From: Arachnia propionica
GTDB taxonomy: Bacteria; Actinomycetota; Actinomycetes; Propionibacteriales; Propionibacteriaceae
Length of the DNA: 64,000 nucleotides
Reading direction: 5' to 3'
Assembly (NCBI RefSeq): GCF_003859805.1
Contig: NZ_RQZG01000001.1
Coordinates: 372,001 to 436,000, forward strand
Positions 1 to 7,911 of this stretch are shown here, in pieces; position 1 is the first letter of the stretch, and every line of letters begins with the position of its first letter. Under the pieces are notes generated by a model. That model was not told the origin of the DNA and did no database searches. It worked only from the letters and a program-made list of their open reading frames with translations. The position numbers and the translations under genes were made by a program.

Positions 1-1
1 C

Positions 2-544
2 CAAGAGGTCGCCCTGCCGGTGGCCTCCGCCTCCGATGCCGGATGGGGCGAGGAACAGTACAGCAACGGCAACGCGGCCATGGCCGTGGACGGCACCTGG
101 AACGCCGTCAGTTACCTCGGCAACGACGCCGGGTTCGAGGTCGGCATGGTCAACCTGCCGAAAGGACCCAGCGGCAACTCACTCGGACTGGTCCTCGGTT
201 CCGGCTACGGCGTGGCCAAGACCTGCCAGAACAAGGAGGCCGCACTCAAGGTGATGGGGGCGCTGCTGAGCAAGGAGGCCCAGGACCACATCGCCAGTTC
301 CGGCCGTTCCTACCCGGCACGCACCGAGTCCCAGCCGCTGTACTTCACCTCCATCGACGAGCAGTACCGTGAGCGGGTCAAGAGTGCCTACGAGGCCGCC
401 TTCACCCACGTCGAGGGTCAGCACGTCTCCCCCAACTGGTCGAAGGTCAACGCCTACATCCAGCCCGAGCTGGTGAGCGTCTACACCGGCGCCAAGCCGA
501 TGTCCGACGTGCTCCAGAGCGCACAGCAGCAGTTCCAGCAGTGA
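2..544 (+). CDS. Sugar ABC transporter substrate-binding protein, C-terminal part (5' end cut by window)
   Basis: This is the C-terminal 180 residues of a family 1 extracellular solute-binding protein of a carbohydrate importer; the reading frame is open from base 2, so the signal peptide and N-lobe lie outside the window. The segment AMAVDGTWNAVSYL is typical of this family (the binding-lobe motif 'm...G.W'), followed by the usual 'Y.vak..knke.a...' helix region and a C-terminal helix ending in glutamines. The stop overlaps the GTG of the first permease by four bases, so the gene heads or sits within the operon that continues with two permeases, a kinase, an M81 hydrolase and a fucosidase. 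The substrate is not readable from the sequence; the fucosidase suggests a fucosylated oligosaccharide (inference). Confidence 0.88.
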   Translation, partial: QEVALPVASASDAGWGEEQYSNGNAAMAVDGTWNAVSYLGNDAGFEVGMVNLPKGPSGNSLGLVLGSGYGVAKTCQNKEAALKVMGALLSKEAQDHIASSGRSYPARTESQPLYFTSIDEQYRERVKSAYEAAFTHVEGQHVSPNWSKVNAYIQPELVSVYTGAKPMSDVLQSAQQQFQQ

Positions 545-1440
545 CCAGGACGACCGCTGGCGCACTGCGCCGAGCCGAGGAACGCCAGGCCCTGGGCTTC
601 ATCAGCCCGGCCCTGGTGGGCCTCGGTCTGTTCATCCTCTTCCCCGTCGGCCTGTCCATCGTGATGAGTCTGTTCGACTGGCCGACGTTCGGGACGAGAA
701 CCTTCACCGGCCTCAGGAACTACCTGAAGCTGTTCACGGCCAGTCCCGACTTCTGGCCTGCGCTGCGCAACACCTTCGTCTTCGCCATCGCCTACGTCCC
801 CATCAACATCACCCTGTCCCTGGGGTTGGCGGTGGCGCTCAGCTCCCGCATCCGGGGGCGAGGCGCACTGCGGGTGCTGTTCTTCATCCCGGTGGTCACC
901 CCGATGGTGGCCAACATCCTGGTGTGGAAGATGCTGCTGCAGCCCCAGGGTGCCCTCAACGGAGCCAGTCAGGCCTGGTTCGGCCTCGGTCTGCCGAACT
1001 TCCTGGCCGACCCCCACTGGGCGATGACGATGGTGGTGGTGATGTCGGTGTGGCAGGGCATGGGCTACAACATGCTGATCTTCTCCGCCGTGCTGGAGCA
1101 GCTGCCGGAGACCGTGATCGAGGCCGCTCGGATCGACGGGGCCACAGGCGCCCGGCTGTTCTTCCAGGTGACCCTGCCCATGATCTCCCCTGCGCTGTTC
1201 TTCGCGACCGTCATGACGATGATCGGCTCCCTCCAGGTCTTCGCCCAGCCCCAGCTGCTGACCGGGGGTGGTCCCGGCAATGCCACCCAGCCCATCGTCC
1301 AGTTCATCTACAACCAGGGATTCCGTTTCCAGGATCTCGGACTGGCCGCAGCAGCCGCATGGATCCTGTTCGCGATCATCATCGTCCTGACCGCGTTGCA
1401 GTTCCGGGTGCAGAAGAGGTGGGTGCACTATGAACACTGA
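541..1440 (+). CDS. Sugar ABC transporter permease, MalF/UgpA type
   Basis: Integral membrane subunit (299 residues) of a carbohydrate ABC importer. It has an N-terminal hydrophobic segment (about residues 17-40), then five further hydrophobic spans. The coupling EAA loop, read as VIEAARIDGATGARLFFQVT near residues 193-212, is the ATPase contact of the binding-protein-dependent permease family. The GTG start overlaps the stop of the binding-protein gene as GTGA, which is a translational-coupling arrangement. Its stop overlaps the next permease by 11 bases. No ATPase gene is in this operon; as is common for MalFG-type systems in actinobacteria, a shared MsiK-like ATPase encoded elsewhere may energise it (inference). 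Confidence 0.92.
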   Translation: MTRTTAGALRRAEERQALGFISPALVGLGLFILFPVGLSIVMSLFDWPTFGTRTFTGLRNYLKLFTASPDFWPALRNTFVFAIAYVPINITLSLGLAVALSSRIRGRGALRVLFFIPVVTPMVANILVWKMLLQPQGALNGASQAWFGLGLPNFLADPHWAMTMVVVMSVWQGMGYNMLIFSAVLEQLPETVIEAARIDGATGARLFFQVTLPMISPALFFATVMTMIGSLQVFAQPQLLTGGGPGNATQPIVQFIYNQGFRFQDLGLAAAAAWILFAIIIVLTALQFRVQKRWVHYEH

Positions 1441-2290
1441 CGCCCTTGGTCCGAGGACGGGCCGCCCCCACCGGGTCCGCCTGGTCCTGGCCCACCTGAC
1501 GATCTACCTGGCCGCCCTGCTGTTCGCCTCGCCGCTGATCTACGCGGTGTTCTCGGCGATGAAACCGAACAACGAGATCTTCGCCTCCCCGCCCCGCCTG
1601 GTCGGCTCCCAGCTGAAGTGGACGAACTTCCTCGAGGTCTTCACCTACGGTCCGTTCGTCACCTACATCTCGAACTCCCTGTTCGTGTCCGTGACCGGAA
1701 CCCTGCTGGTGCTGTTCGTCTCCTCCACGGCCGCCTTCGCGTTCGCCCGGCTGCGGTGGCGGGGCCGGGACGTGGTCTTCATCCTGTTCCTCGCCACACT
1801 CATGGTGCCCGCCGAGGTGGTCGTGATCCCGCTCTACACCCTCATGGGCTGGTTCGGCTGGGTCAACTCCTACCAGGCGCTCATCATCCCGTTCGCCTTC
1901 AGCGCCTTCGGCACGTTCCTGCTGCGGCAGTTCTACCGAGGCATCCCCTATGAACTCGATGAGGCGGCCCGGGTGGACGGCGCCGGTGCCATCCGCATCT
2001 ACTGGGGCATCATCCTGCCCCTGTCCCGTTCCGCACTCGCGGTACTGGCGGTGTTCACCTTCCTCGGGTTCTGGAACTCCTACCTGTGGCCCCTGATCGT
2101 CACCGTCGACTACTCGACGATGGGGACCCTGCCCATCGGCCTGGCCTCCTTCTCCACCCAGCAGGGCACCCGCTGGGACCTGCAGATGGCCGCTGCCGTG
2201 ATCTCGATGCTGCCGACCACCATCCTGGTCATCGCTCTGCAGAAGCATCTGGTCCGGGGCATCGCGATGGCGGGACTGGGGGGTCGCTGA
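1430..2290 (+). CDS. Sugar ABC transporter permease, MalG type
   Basis: Second membrane subunit (286 residues) of the same importer. It has six predicted hydrophobic spans and the EAA loop YELDEAARVDGAGAIRIYWG at about residues 172-191, followed by the LPLSRSAL stretch typical of MalG-like proteins. The ATG lies inside the end of the upstream permease (11-base overlap), and the stop overlaps the ATG of the ROK kinase by one base (TGATG), so expression is coupled. The C-terminus, KHLVRGIAMAGLGGR, matches the conserved MalG tail. Confidence 0.92.
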   Translation: MNTDALGPRTGRPHRVRLVLAHLTIYLAALLFASPLIYAVFSAMKPNNEIFASPPRLVGSQLKWTNFLEVFTYGPFVTYISNSLFVSVTGTLLVLFVSSTAAFAFARLRWRGRDVVFILFLATLMVPAEVVVIPLYTLMGWFGWVNSYQALIIPFAFSAFGTFLLRQFYRGIPYELDEAARVDGAGAIRIYWGIILPLSRSALAVLAVFTFLGFWNSYLWPLIVTVDYSTMGTLPIGLASFSTQQGTRWDLQMAAAVISMLPTTILVIALQKHLVRGIAMAGLGGR

Positions 2291-3204
2291 TGGTCACCGC
2301 GGGCATCGACATCGGTGGCACCAAGACCACTGCGGTGCTCACCGATGCCGACGGGACCGTGCTGGCGTCACGGACCATCACCTCCGGTCGCGGTGGCCCG
2401 GCCCTCCTCGACGGTGCTGCGAGGCTGTTGGGTGAGTTGGAACTCTCCTCAGGCCTGCACGCCCGGGCCGTCGGGGTCGGTGTCGCCGGGGTGATCGACC
2501 CGGGGAGCGGGAAGGTGCTGGCCGCGTCCGGGACCTTCCCGGACTGGGCAGGACGATACCCCGGCAATGCCCTGTCCGAACGTCTGGGACGCCCGGTACG
2601 GCTGGTCAACGACGTCAACGCCTTCCTCGGTGGCGAGGTGCGGTGGGGGGTGCTGCGTGGTGCTCGTGATGCCCTGGCCATCATGCTGGGCACCGGGGTC
2701 GGTGGGGCGTTCCTCCTCGACGGTCAGCTCAGGGGTGGCCCTCGGGGCAGCGCCGGGGAGATCGGGCACACCCCCGGTTACTCCCAGCTGGTCTGCACCT
2801 GCGGCGGCATCGGTCATCTGGAGACCCTGGCCTCCGGGCGTTCGTTGGGACTGCGTTACGCAGAACTGACCGGCGTCGACGGCCTCGGTGGCCGAGAGGT
2901 CGCGGAGCTGGCCCGCAGCGGTGACGCCGCTGCAGGTGACGTGTTCACCCGGGCCGCGGAGGCCCTGGCCCAGGCGGTCGTCGTCGCCACCACCCTGCTG
3001 GATCTCACCGATGTCGTCGTGGGCGGCGGGGTCAGCGCCGCCTGGGACCTCCTGGAGCCACCGCTGATCGCCAGCCTGACGGCAGCGCCTCCCGTCACGG
3101 TCCCGATCCCCCGGGTGCACCGGGCCTCCTTGTCCAGCACCGCCCTGGGAGCCGCCGCCCTGGCACAATCCACCCGTATCGACACCATCGTGAGGAAGAC
3201 ATGA
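2290..3204 (+). CDS. ROK-family sugar kinase
   Basis: A 304-residue ROK kinase that probably phosphorylates a hexose or N-acetylhexosamine brought in by the adjacent transporter. The ATP-binding motif DIGGTKT is at residues 6-13, the catalytic-loop motif NDVNAF near residue 110, and GTGVGGAF near 137. The ATG at 2290 was chosen over upstream starts because it overlaps the permease stop (TGATG) and begins right before the first ROK strand. In the zinc-binding consensus CxCGxxGCxE, the protein reads CTCGGIGHLE (residues 169-178), so the third cysteine is histidine. Glucokinase, ManNAc kinase and fructokinase are all possible; the substrate cannot be told from the sequence. The sialic acid operon downstream has no kinase of its own, which makes a NanK role worth testing. 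Confidence 0.87.
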   Translation: MVTAGIDIGGTKTTAVLTDADGTVLASRTITSGRGGPALLDGAARLLGELELSSGLHARAVGVGVAGVIDPGSGKVLAASGTFPDWAGRYPGNALSERLGRPVRLVNDVNAFLGGEVRWGVLRGARDALAIMLGTGVGGAFLLDGQLRGGPRGSAGEIGHTPGYSQLVCTCGGIGHLETLASGRSLGLRYAELTGVDGLGGREVAELARSGDAAAGDVFTRAAEALAQAVVVATTLLDLTDVVVGGGVSAAWDLLEPPLIASLTAAPPVTVPIPRVHRASLSSTALGAAALAQSTRIDTIVRKT

Positions 3205-4733
3205 CTGCTGCTGACATCTGGTGCCCACCCCTGCCTCCCGTCACCGGTGGCCTGTCCCGGCCACGCATCGGGATCGCCGGCATCTCCATCGAGGCCAGCA
3301 CCTTCTCCCCCCACCTCAGTGATGACGAGGCCTTCACCGTGCGTGAGGGGGACGATCTGCTCTCCTACTACCCCTTCCTCGATCCCGGCCGTGACCTCCG
3401 GGAGGCTGCCGAATGGGTTCCACTGCATCACGGGCGTGCCCTTCCCGGCGGCCCTGTGGCTCCGGGGACCTACCAACGGATGAAGGCGCGGATCCTGGAG
3501 CTGGCCGACACCCTGGGCCCCTTCGACGGTTTCCTGCTGGACCTGCACGGCGCGATGAGCGTGGTCGGCATGACCGACGCCGAGGCCGACCTCACCACGG
3601 CCCTGCGCGAGGTGATCGGCCCCGAGCCCCTGATCTCCTGCACCCAGGACCTGCACGGCAATGTCTCGGCCGCACTGGTGGAGCAGGTCGATCTCATCAC
3701 CTGCTACCGGATGGCCCCCCACGAGGACTGGTTGAACACCAAGGAACGGGCCGCCCACAACCTGCTGCTGCGGCTTCGCGCGGGGACCGGTCGCCCCTGG
3801 AAGGCCTTCGTGCCGATCCCGCTCCTGCTGCCCGGGGAGAAGACCAGTACCCGGGTCGAACCGGCTGCCGGCATCTACGACCGGGTGGCACGGGTGGCTG
3901 ACCGCGACGGGGTGTGCGATGCCGCCTTGTGGGTGGGCTACGCCTGGGCCGATGAGCCACGTTGCCAGGCCGCGGTCGTCGTCACGGGTGACGACCCCAC
4001 CACTGTGTCCTCGGGGGCCCGGGAACTGGCCGAGGCCTGGTGGGCTGCGCGTGACGAGTTCAGTTTCGTCGGCCCCACCGACACCCTGGCCGGGGCCCTG
4101 GACACCGCCCTGGCGGACGGCTCCCCTCGTCCCCACGTCATCTCGGACTCCGGGGACAATCCCACCGCGGGTGGGGCCGGGGACGTCTCGTGGACCGTTC
4201 GGGAGCTGCTGGCCGATCCGCGCCTGTTGGACCCCGGCCTCACCGTGATCCATGCCTCGACCTTCGACCCGACGGCCGTGGCACGCTGCTTCGATGCCGG
4301 CATCGGGGCCCGGGTGTCACTGAGGATCGGGGGAAACATCGATGCGGTCGCCCCACCCGCCGAGATGACGGGAGTGGTCTTCTCCCTGACCGAGGGGGAC
4401 CCGGTCGCAGGTCGGCAGGCCGTGGTGCGCTCCGGTGGACTCCACGTCGTCATCACCGAGCGGCGCAAACCATTCCACCACCTCGCCGATTTCCAGCAGC
4501 TCGGCCTGGAGCCGGGTGAGGCGGACGTCGTGGTGGTCAAGATCGGCTACCTCGAACCGGAGCTGTTCGCCCTGGCGGCCGGATGGACCCTGGCGCTGAC
4601 CCCGGGTGGGGTCGACCAGGACCTGATCCGGCTGGGGCACCGCAACCTGAAACCGGGGACCTGGCCCTTCGACACCACGAGTCCCGTACCGGATCTCACA
4701 CCCGTGATCAGCAGGAGGGAGCCCACGTGCTGA
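3201..4733 (+). CDS. M81-family metallopeptidase-like hydrolase (MlrC type)
   Basis: A 510-residue protein of the M81 / MlrC family, whose founding member acts on linearised microcystin; most members have unknown substrates. Family hallmarks are visible: GFLLDLHGAMSV (about 110-121), CTQDLHGNVS (about 149-158), YRMAPHEDWLNTKERA (about 170-185) and SDSGDNPTAGGAGDVSW (about 315-331), which together hold the Asp/His metal-site residues. The ATG overlaps the ROK kinase stop (ATGA). Placement between a sugar kinase and a fucosidase suggests a role in opening an amide or peptide-like bond of a glycoconjugate, but that is inference; the family is often found beside ABC transporters. Confidence 0.88.
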   Translation: MTAADIWCPPLPPVTGGLSRPRIGIAGISIEASTFSPHLSDDEAFTVREGDDLLSYYPFLDPGRDLREAAEWVPLHHGRALPGGPVAPGTYQRMKARILELADTLGPFDGFLLDLHGAMSVVGMTDAEADLTTALREVIGPEPLISCTQDLHGNVSAALVEQVDLITCYRMAPHEDWLNTKERAAHNLLLRLRAGTGRPWKAFVPIPLLLPGEKTSTRVEPAAGIYDRVARVADRDGVCDAALWVGYAWADEPRCQAAVVVTGDDPTTVSSGARELAEAWWAARDEFSFVGPTDTLAGALDTALADGSPRPHVISDSGDNPTAGGAGDVSWTVRELLADPRLLDPGLTVIHASTFDPTAVARCFDAGIGARVSLRIGGNIDAVAPPAEMTGVVFSLTEGDPVAGRQAVVRSGGLHVVITERRKPFHHLADFQQLGLEPGEADVVVVKIGYLEPELFALAAGWTLALTPGGVDQDLIRLGHRNLKPGTWPFDTTSPVPDLTPVISRREPTC

Positions 4734-6040
4734 ACTTCGAGGAACGGACCGGCCCGGATCTCGGGGTCTCCTACCCTGATGTCAGCGTGCCCGAGTGGTA
4801 CCGCGACGCAAAGCTCGGCGTGTTCATCCACTGGGGTGTCTTCTCGGTTCCGGCCTGGGCACGGCCCCACGACGGCCACGTTCCCGTGGAGGATGCCTAC
4901 GCCCACCACCAGTACGCGGAGTGGTACGCCAACACCGTGCGGATCCCCGGCTCCCCCACCCGGAGCCACCACGTGAGCCGCTACGGCACCGGAACCACGT
5001 ATGAGGATCTGGCCGACCAGTGGGCGCTGACCGATTTCGATGCCTCCCGCCTGGTGCAGGCCGTGCTGCGCAGCGGGGCACGCTACGTGGTGCCGGTGAC
5101 CAAGCACCACGACGGTTTCTGCCTGTGGGACACGGCCACGACGGGGTTCAACGCCGTCAGGCGGGGACCCGGTCGTGATCTCGTGAGGGAGCTGGCGGAG
5201 GCCACCCGTGCCGCCGGAGCCCGATTCGGGGTGTACTTCTCCGGGGCCCTGGACTGGCACGTCAGTGACCTTCCCCCGATCCGCTCGGACCGTGACCTGT
5301 TCACCCTCCGGCGCAACGACGAGGAGTTCGCCCGTTACGCCGCCGCCCAGCTGGAGGAGCTCATCGATCGGTTCGCCCCGTCGGTGCTGTGGAACGACAT
5401 CGAATGGCCGGATGCCGGGAAGGGCGACGACGACTTCGGGGTCGCCGCACTGTGGCGACGTTACCTGTCGGCGGTGCCCGACGGTGTGGTCAATGACCGC
5501 TGGGGGGTCCCTGCCCATGGCCACCTGACCCGCGAGTACACCGATGTGACGGGGATCCAACCCGTGGTGTGGGAGTCCACCCGAGGTCTCGGGAGGTCGT
5601 TCGGGTACAACTCGGCCGAGGACGAGTCGCATTGCCTCGATGCGGCTGATCTGATCCGGTACCTCGTGGACGTGGTGGCGAACAACGGCAACCTGCTCAT
5701 CAACGTCGGTCCCCGGGCCGATGGCTCGGTACCCGAACTGCAGCAGCTGGCCCTGGATGGTCTGGGTCAGTGGTTGTCGGTCAACGGCGAGGCGGTCTTC
5801 GGTTCCCGGCCGTGGCTGCGTTCCGGGGAGGGCCCGGTACGCCACACCGTGGTCGGTGGTCAGGTCTTCGCCCATGTGCTGGACCCGCAGTCTGGGGTGC
5901 TCCGTCTCCCGGCAGAACTGAGGAGGGCGCCGAGCGTGAGCTGGCTGGGAGGAGGGCAGGTCCCGGTCCACGACGGCGAGGTGGTGATCCCGGAGCCGTT
6001 GCGACGGACCGCGGTGGCGGTGGCACGACTGGATCAATGA
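4727..6040 (+). CDS. Alpha-L-fucosidase, GH29
   Basis: A 437-residue GH29 retaining alpha-L-fucosidase that releases terminal L-fucose. The N-terminus carries YRDAKLGVFIHWGVFSVPAW, the highly conserved GH29 opening with the fucose-binding His-Trp. VVPVTKHHDGFCLWDT (about 120-135) is the substrate pocket, and the nucleophile Asp sits in VLWNDIEWPD (about 221-230). The GTG at 4727 has a strong AGGAGGG site eight bases upstream and overlaps the M81 stop, so it was preferred to an ATG far upstream. No signal peptide is visible, so the enzyme is cytoplasmic and would act on imported oligosaccharide, consistent with the ABC importer in the same operon. No GH29 carbohydrate-binding tail domain is present beyond the usual small beta domain. 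Confidence 0.93.
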   Translation: MLNFEERTGPDLGVSYPDVSVPEWYRDAKLGVFIHWGVFSVPAWARPHDGHVPVEDAYAHHQYAEWYANTVRIPGSPTRSHHVSRYGTGTTYEDLADQWALTDFDASRLVQAVLRSGARYVVPVTKHHDGFCLWDTATTGFNAVRRGPGRDLVRELAEATRAAGARFGVYFSGALDWHVSDLPPIRSDRDLFTLRRNDEEFARYAAAQLEELIDRFAPSVLWNDIEWPDAGKGDDDFGVAALWRRYLSAVPDGVVNDRWGVPAHGHLTREYTDVTGIQPVVWESTRGLGRSFGYNSAEDESHCLDAADLIRYLVDVVANNGNLLINVGPRADGSVPELQQLALDGLGQWLSVNGEAVFGSRPWLRSGEGPVRHTVVGGQVFAHVLDPQSGVLRLPAELRRAPSVSWLGGGQVPVHDGEVVIPEPLRRTAVAVARLDQ

Positions 6041-6070
6041 CGATATCGTTACATTGTGCAACGATATCGT
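6040..6070. promoter_or_regulatory. 31-bp palindromic operator covering the -10 box and start codon of the MarR gene
   Basis: The left arm ACGATATCGTTACA (6040-6053) and right arm TGCAACGATATCGT (6057-6070) are inverted repeats with 13 of 14 positions paired around a 3-base centre. A -10 hexamer TATCGT (6044-6049) lies in the left arm, six bases before the GTG at 6056, which is the arrangement of a leaderless promoter. A MarR dimer on this site would block both promoter and transcript start, so autoregulation is likely (inference). Confidence 0.8.
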
Positions 6071-6637
6071 GATGAACTCTCGGGATCCTCCCTCCTGCTG
6101 GAGGCCTGGTTCCTCAACCAGGTGGTTTCCAGATGGATGACCACTCGGCTGGGTGAATGCCCGCTCAGCCCTGACGAGCTGGGCCTGTGCGCCGCCTTGG
6201 CGCTGCGCGGCGATGCGTCGACCTCGCAGATCTGCGAACTCACCGGGACCGCCGCCTCCACCATCGCCAGCATGGGGAACCGGCTGGCCGGACGGGGGAT
6301 CCTGGAACAGGTCACGAACCCGCACGATCGGCGTTCCCGGCTGTGGCGCCTCACACGGACCGGGCTGCAGGTGCTGGGAGAGGCGATGGAACGATTCCGT
6401 GAGGCCTACCTGGCCCTGCTCCGTACAACCCCCGTCCAACCGGAGCAGATCCGCGACGGGCTCAACGATCTCGAGCACGCCCTGCGTCTCGACCTCGGAC
6501 TGCCCCAGCGCGAACCTCAGGACGCCTGTGCGGCCGAGTCCGAAGAGCTCACCGCGGCCGAACGCGAGGAACTGCGCCGGTTCACACAGTGGCTGATCCA
6601 CCGTCGCGGCCACGCATCCGACGAGGATGTTCGATGA
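6056..6637 (+). CDS. MarR-family transcriptional regulator
   Basis: A 193-residue winged-helix regulator. The DNA-binding core runs from about residue 40 (LSPDELGLCAALAL) through the helix-turn-helix ASTSQICELTGTAASTIASM (about 53-72) to the wing DRRSRLWRLTRTG (about 91-103), with flanking dimerisation helices. The GTG at 6056 is the only start in this frame after a stop at 6038-6040. It has no Shine-Dalgarno but a -10 box six bases upstream, so a leaderless transcript is likely. The C-terminal tail (about 145-193) is acidic and longer than in many MarR proteins. The stop overlaps the next gene as ATGA. It may also control the fucosidase operon that ends 15 bases upstream, but no second operator is visible in the window. 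Confidence 0.88.
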   Translation: MQRYRDELSGSSLLLEAWFLNQVVSRWMTTRLGECPLSPDELGLCAALALRGDASTSQICELTGTAASTIASMGNRLAGRGILEQVTNPHDRRSRLWRLTRTGLQVLGEAMERFREAYLALLRTTPVQPEQIRDGLNDLEHALRLDLGLPQREPQDACAAESEELTAAEREELRRFTQWLIHRRGHASDEDVR

Positions 6638-7179
6638 CCCCGCCGCCCCGCGTCCTGCTCATCATCGTGACCGTGTGCTGCGGTCTCACGGCCGCCCTCG
6701 TCTTCCTCCTGGCCCTCCCGGAGGTCACCGCGGCCTGTGGCGCCCCTCCCCTCGACACCCGCCCCTTCTGGAGCCGGGAGGAGGCCCTGGAACTCGCCCG
6801 CACCTGCGGCCAGGAGGGCAGGGCCGCCTACCGGAGGCTGGCCCTGCTGGACCTCCTCCACCCGGTCCTGGTCGCCGCCACCTTGGTCCTGTGGGTCCGC
6901 TGGAGCCGCAGCCCTCACCGTCGACCCTCCCTCGTCGTGCAGGCGGTCATCCTGCTCGGCGCGGGGGCTGACCTGATGGAGAACTGGGCCGTCTGGACCC
7001 TGCTGGCCGGCGGTCCGGGGCTTGACGGATCCGCACTTCTCCGCGTCGGGGGCGGCATCAGTCTCGCCAAGAACGTCCTGGTCTCGTTCGGCATGCTGGG
7101 GGCAGCGGCCGTGATCCTGGACGCGGTGCGGCACCGCGTCCTGACGAGGAGGCACACCGATGAGCATGACAAGGCCTGA
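6634..7179 (+). CDS. Small membrane protein of unknown function, coupled to MarR
   Basis: A 181-residue protein I do not recognise. It begins with a hydrophobic segment (about residues 7-26), carries a soluble loop with two cysteines (CGAPP and CGQEG, about 34 and 57), then three further hydrophobic spans (about 73-90, 104-118, 139-160) and a basic, polar tail. The start ATG overlaps the MarR stop (ATGA), so the two are translated together; the ATG was preferred to an upstream start lying inside marR. A regulator-plus-membrane-protein pair suggests the membrane protein is the regulated target, or a sensor for it (inference). Confidence 0.75.
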   Translation: MTPPPRVLLIIVTVCCGLTAALVFLLALPEVTAACGAPPLDTRPFWSREEALELARTCGQEGRAAYRRLALLDLLHPVLVAATLVLWVRWSRSPHRRPSLVVQAVILLGAGADLMENWAVWTLLAGGPGLDGSALLRVGGGISLAKNVLVSFGMLGAAAVILDAVRHRVLTRRHTDEHDKA

Positions 7180-7230
7180 GCCCACCAGCAGGACGACGGG
7201 ACCGGGAGGTCCACGACGGACCCGAGCATC

Positions 7231-7236
7231 TAGGCT
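7231..7236 (+). promoter_or_regulatory. -10 box for leaderless start at 7244
   Basis: TAGGCT lies seven bases before the ATG at 7244, with no Shine-Dalgarno between them. This fits the TAnnnT-N6/7-start pattern of actinobacterial leaderless genes and supports the chosen start over an ATG at 7160 in the same frame. Confidence 0.7.
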
Positions 7237-7243
7237 GGAGCGC

Positions 7244-7849
7244 ATGAGCCTCGCCAAGCGTCAGCGCGCCGCCCTCTGTGACCTCATGGCCGAGTTGGGT
7301 CCGACCGCCCCCACCCGGTGCCTGGGGTGGGACGTCGCTGACCTGGCTGCGCACATGTGGGTGCGCGAACACCGACCCTCGGCACTGCCGGGCATCGGTG
7401 TGGCCCGTTTCGCCCGTCGTACCCAGCGCATCCAGGACGAGGCGCTGCGCACCCGCGGCTTCAACTCGCTGGTCACCGACCTCAGGCGCCCCGGCTGGGT
7501 GATGCTCCCCCTCGACCACATCGTCAATGCGGTGGAGTTCTTCATCCACCACGAGGACGTGCTGCGCGCCAATGGCCGGCACCAGGTGATGAGTGCCACC
7601 GAACAGGCCGAGCTGTGGCGCACGGCCCGCGTGCTGGCCCTCAAGGCCCAGCACGCCTGGGGAGGCAGACTTCGGATCTCGCCCATCGGGGGACGGCCGA
7701 TCGGTATCGGACAGGGAGACCGTCCCGTCAATCTCCACGGACACCCCTCGGAACTCCTGCTGTTCCTCAGCGGTCGGAGGGCGAACGTCACCGTCACCGC
7801 AGAGCCGGAGGCCGCGAAGGCCCTGGTGGAGGCCATCGGCAGCCTCTGA
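7244..7849 (+). CDS. TIGR03085-family metal-binding protein (maleylpyruvate isomerase / DinB fold)
   Basis: A 201-residue protein of the mycothiol-dependent maleylpyruvate isomerase-like superfamily, TIGR03085 subgroup, common in actinobacteria and of unknown reaction. The opening SLAKRQRAALCDLMAELGP, the segment DVADLAAHMWVREHRPSA (about 29-46) and FFIHHEDVLRA (about 101-111) match the family. The histidines in AAHMW, VREHR and HHED are the expected metal ligands of the four-helix DinB-like fold. The start at 7244 fits a leaderless promoter (-10 at 7231-7236) and the usual family N-terminus. It stands alone, ending at a strong bidirectional terminator shared with the catalase gene. Confidence 0.85.
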   Translation: MSLAKRQRAALCDLMAELGPTAPTRCLGWDVADLAAHMWVREHRPSALPGIGVARFARRTQRIQDEALRTRGFNSLVTDLRRPGWVMLPLDHIVNAVEFFIHHEDVLRANGRHQVMSATEQAELWRTARVLALKAQHAWGGRLRISPIGGRPIGIGQGDRPVNLHGHPSELLLFLSGRRANVTVTAEPEAAKALVEAIGSL

Positions 7850-7863
7850 CCCGTGGACGTGCC

Positions 7864-7897
7864 ACAGCGGGGGCGACCCTGTGGTCGCCCCCGCTGT
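7864..7897. terminator. Bidirectional terminator hairpin
   Basis: A perfect 15-bp stem (7864-7878 with 7883-7897) encloses a CTGT loop between two convergent genes. It lacks a long T-run on either side, as is usual for actinobacterial terminators. Confidence 0.85.
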
Positions 7898-7911
7898 CGG
7901 GTCTGACGGGA

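Noticed and set aside
481-1437. Long minus-strand open frames opposite the permease genes, and similar long frames opposite glgP, glgX and the malic enzyme
   Set aside because: They are shadows of GC-rich genes on the other strand: composition is dominated by Gly, Arg, Asp and His/Gln repeats, with no domain motif and no plausible start signals.
5770-6072. Plus-strand frame covering the end of the fucosidase gene and the MarR operator
   Set aside because: It overlaps the GH29 gene in another frame and has no family similarity; the palindrome is better explained as an operator.
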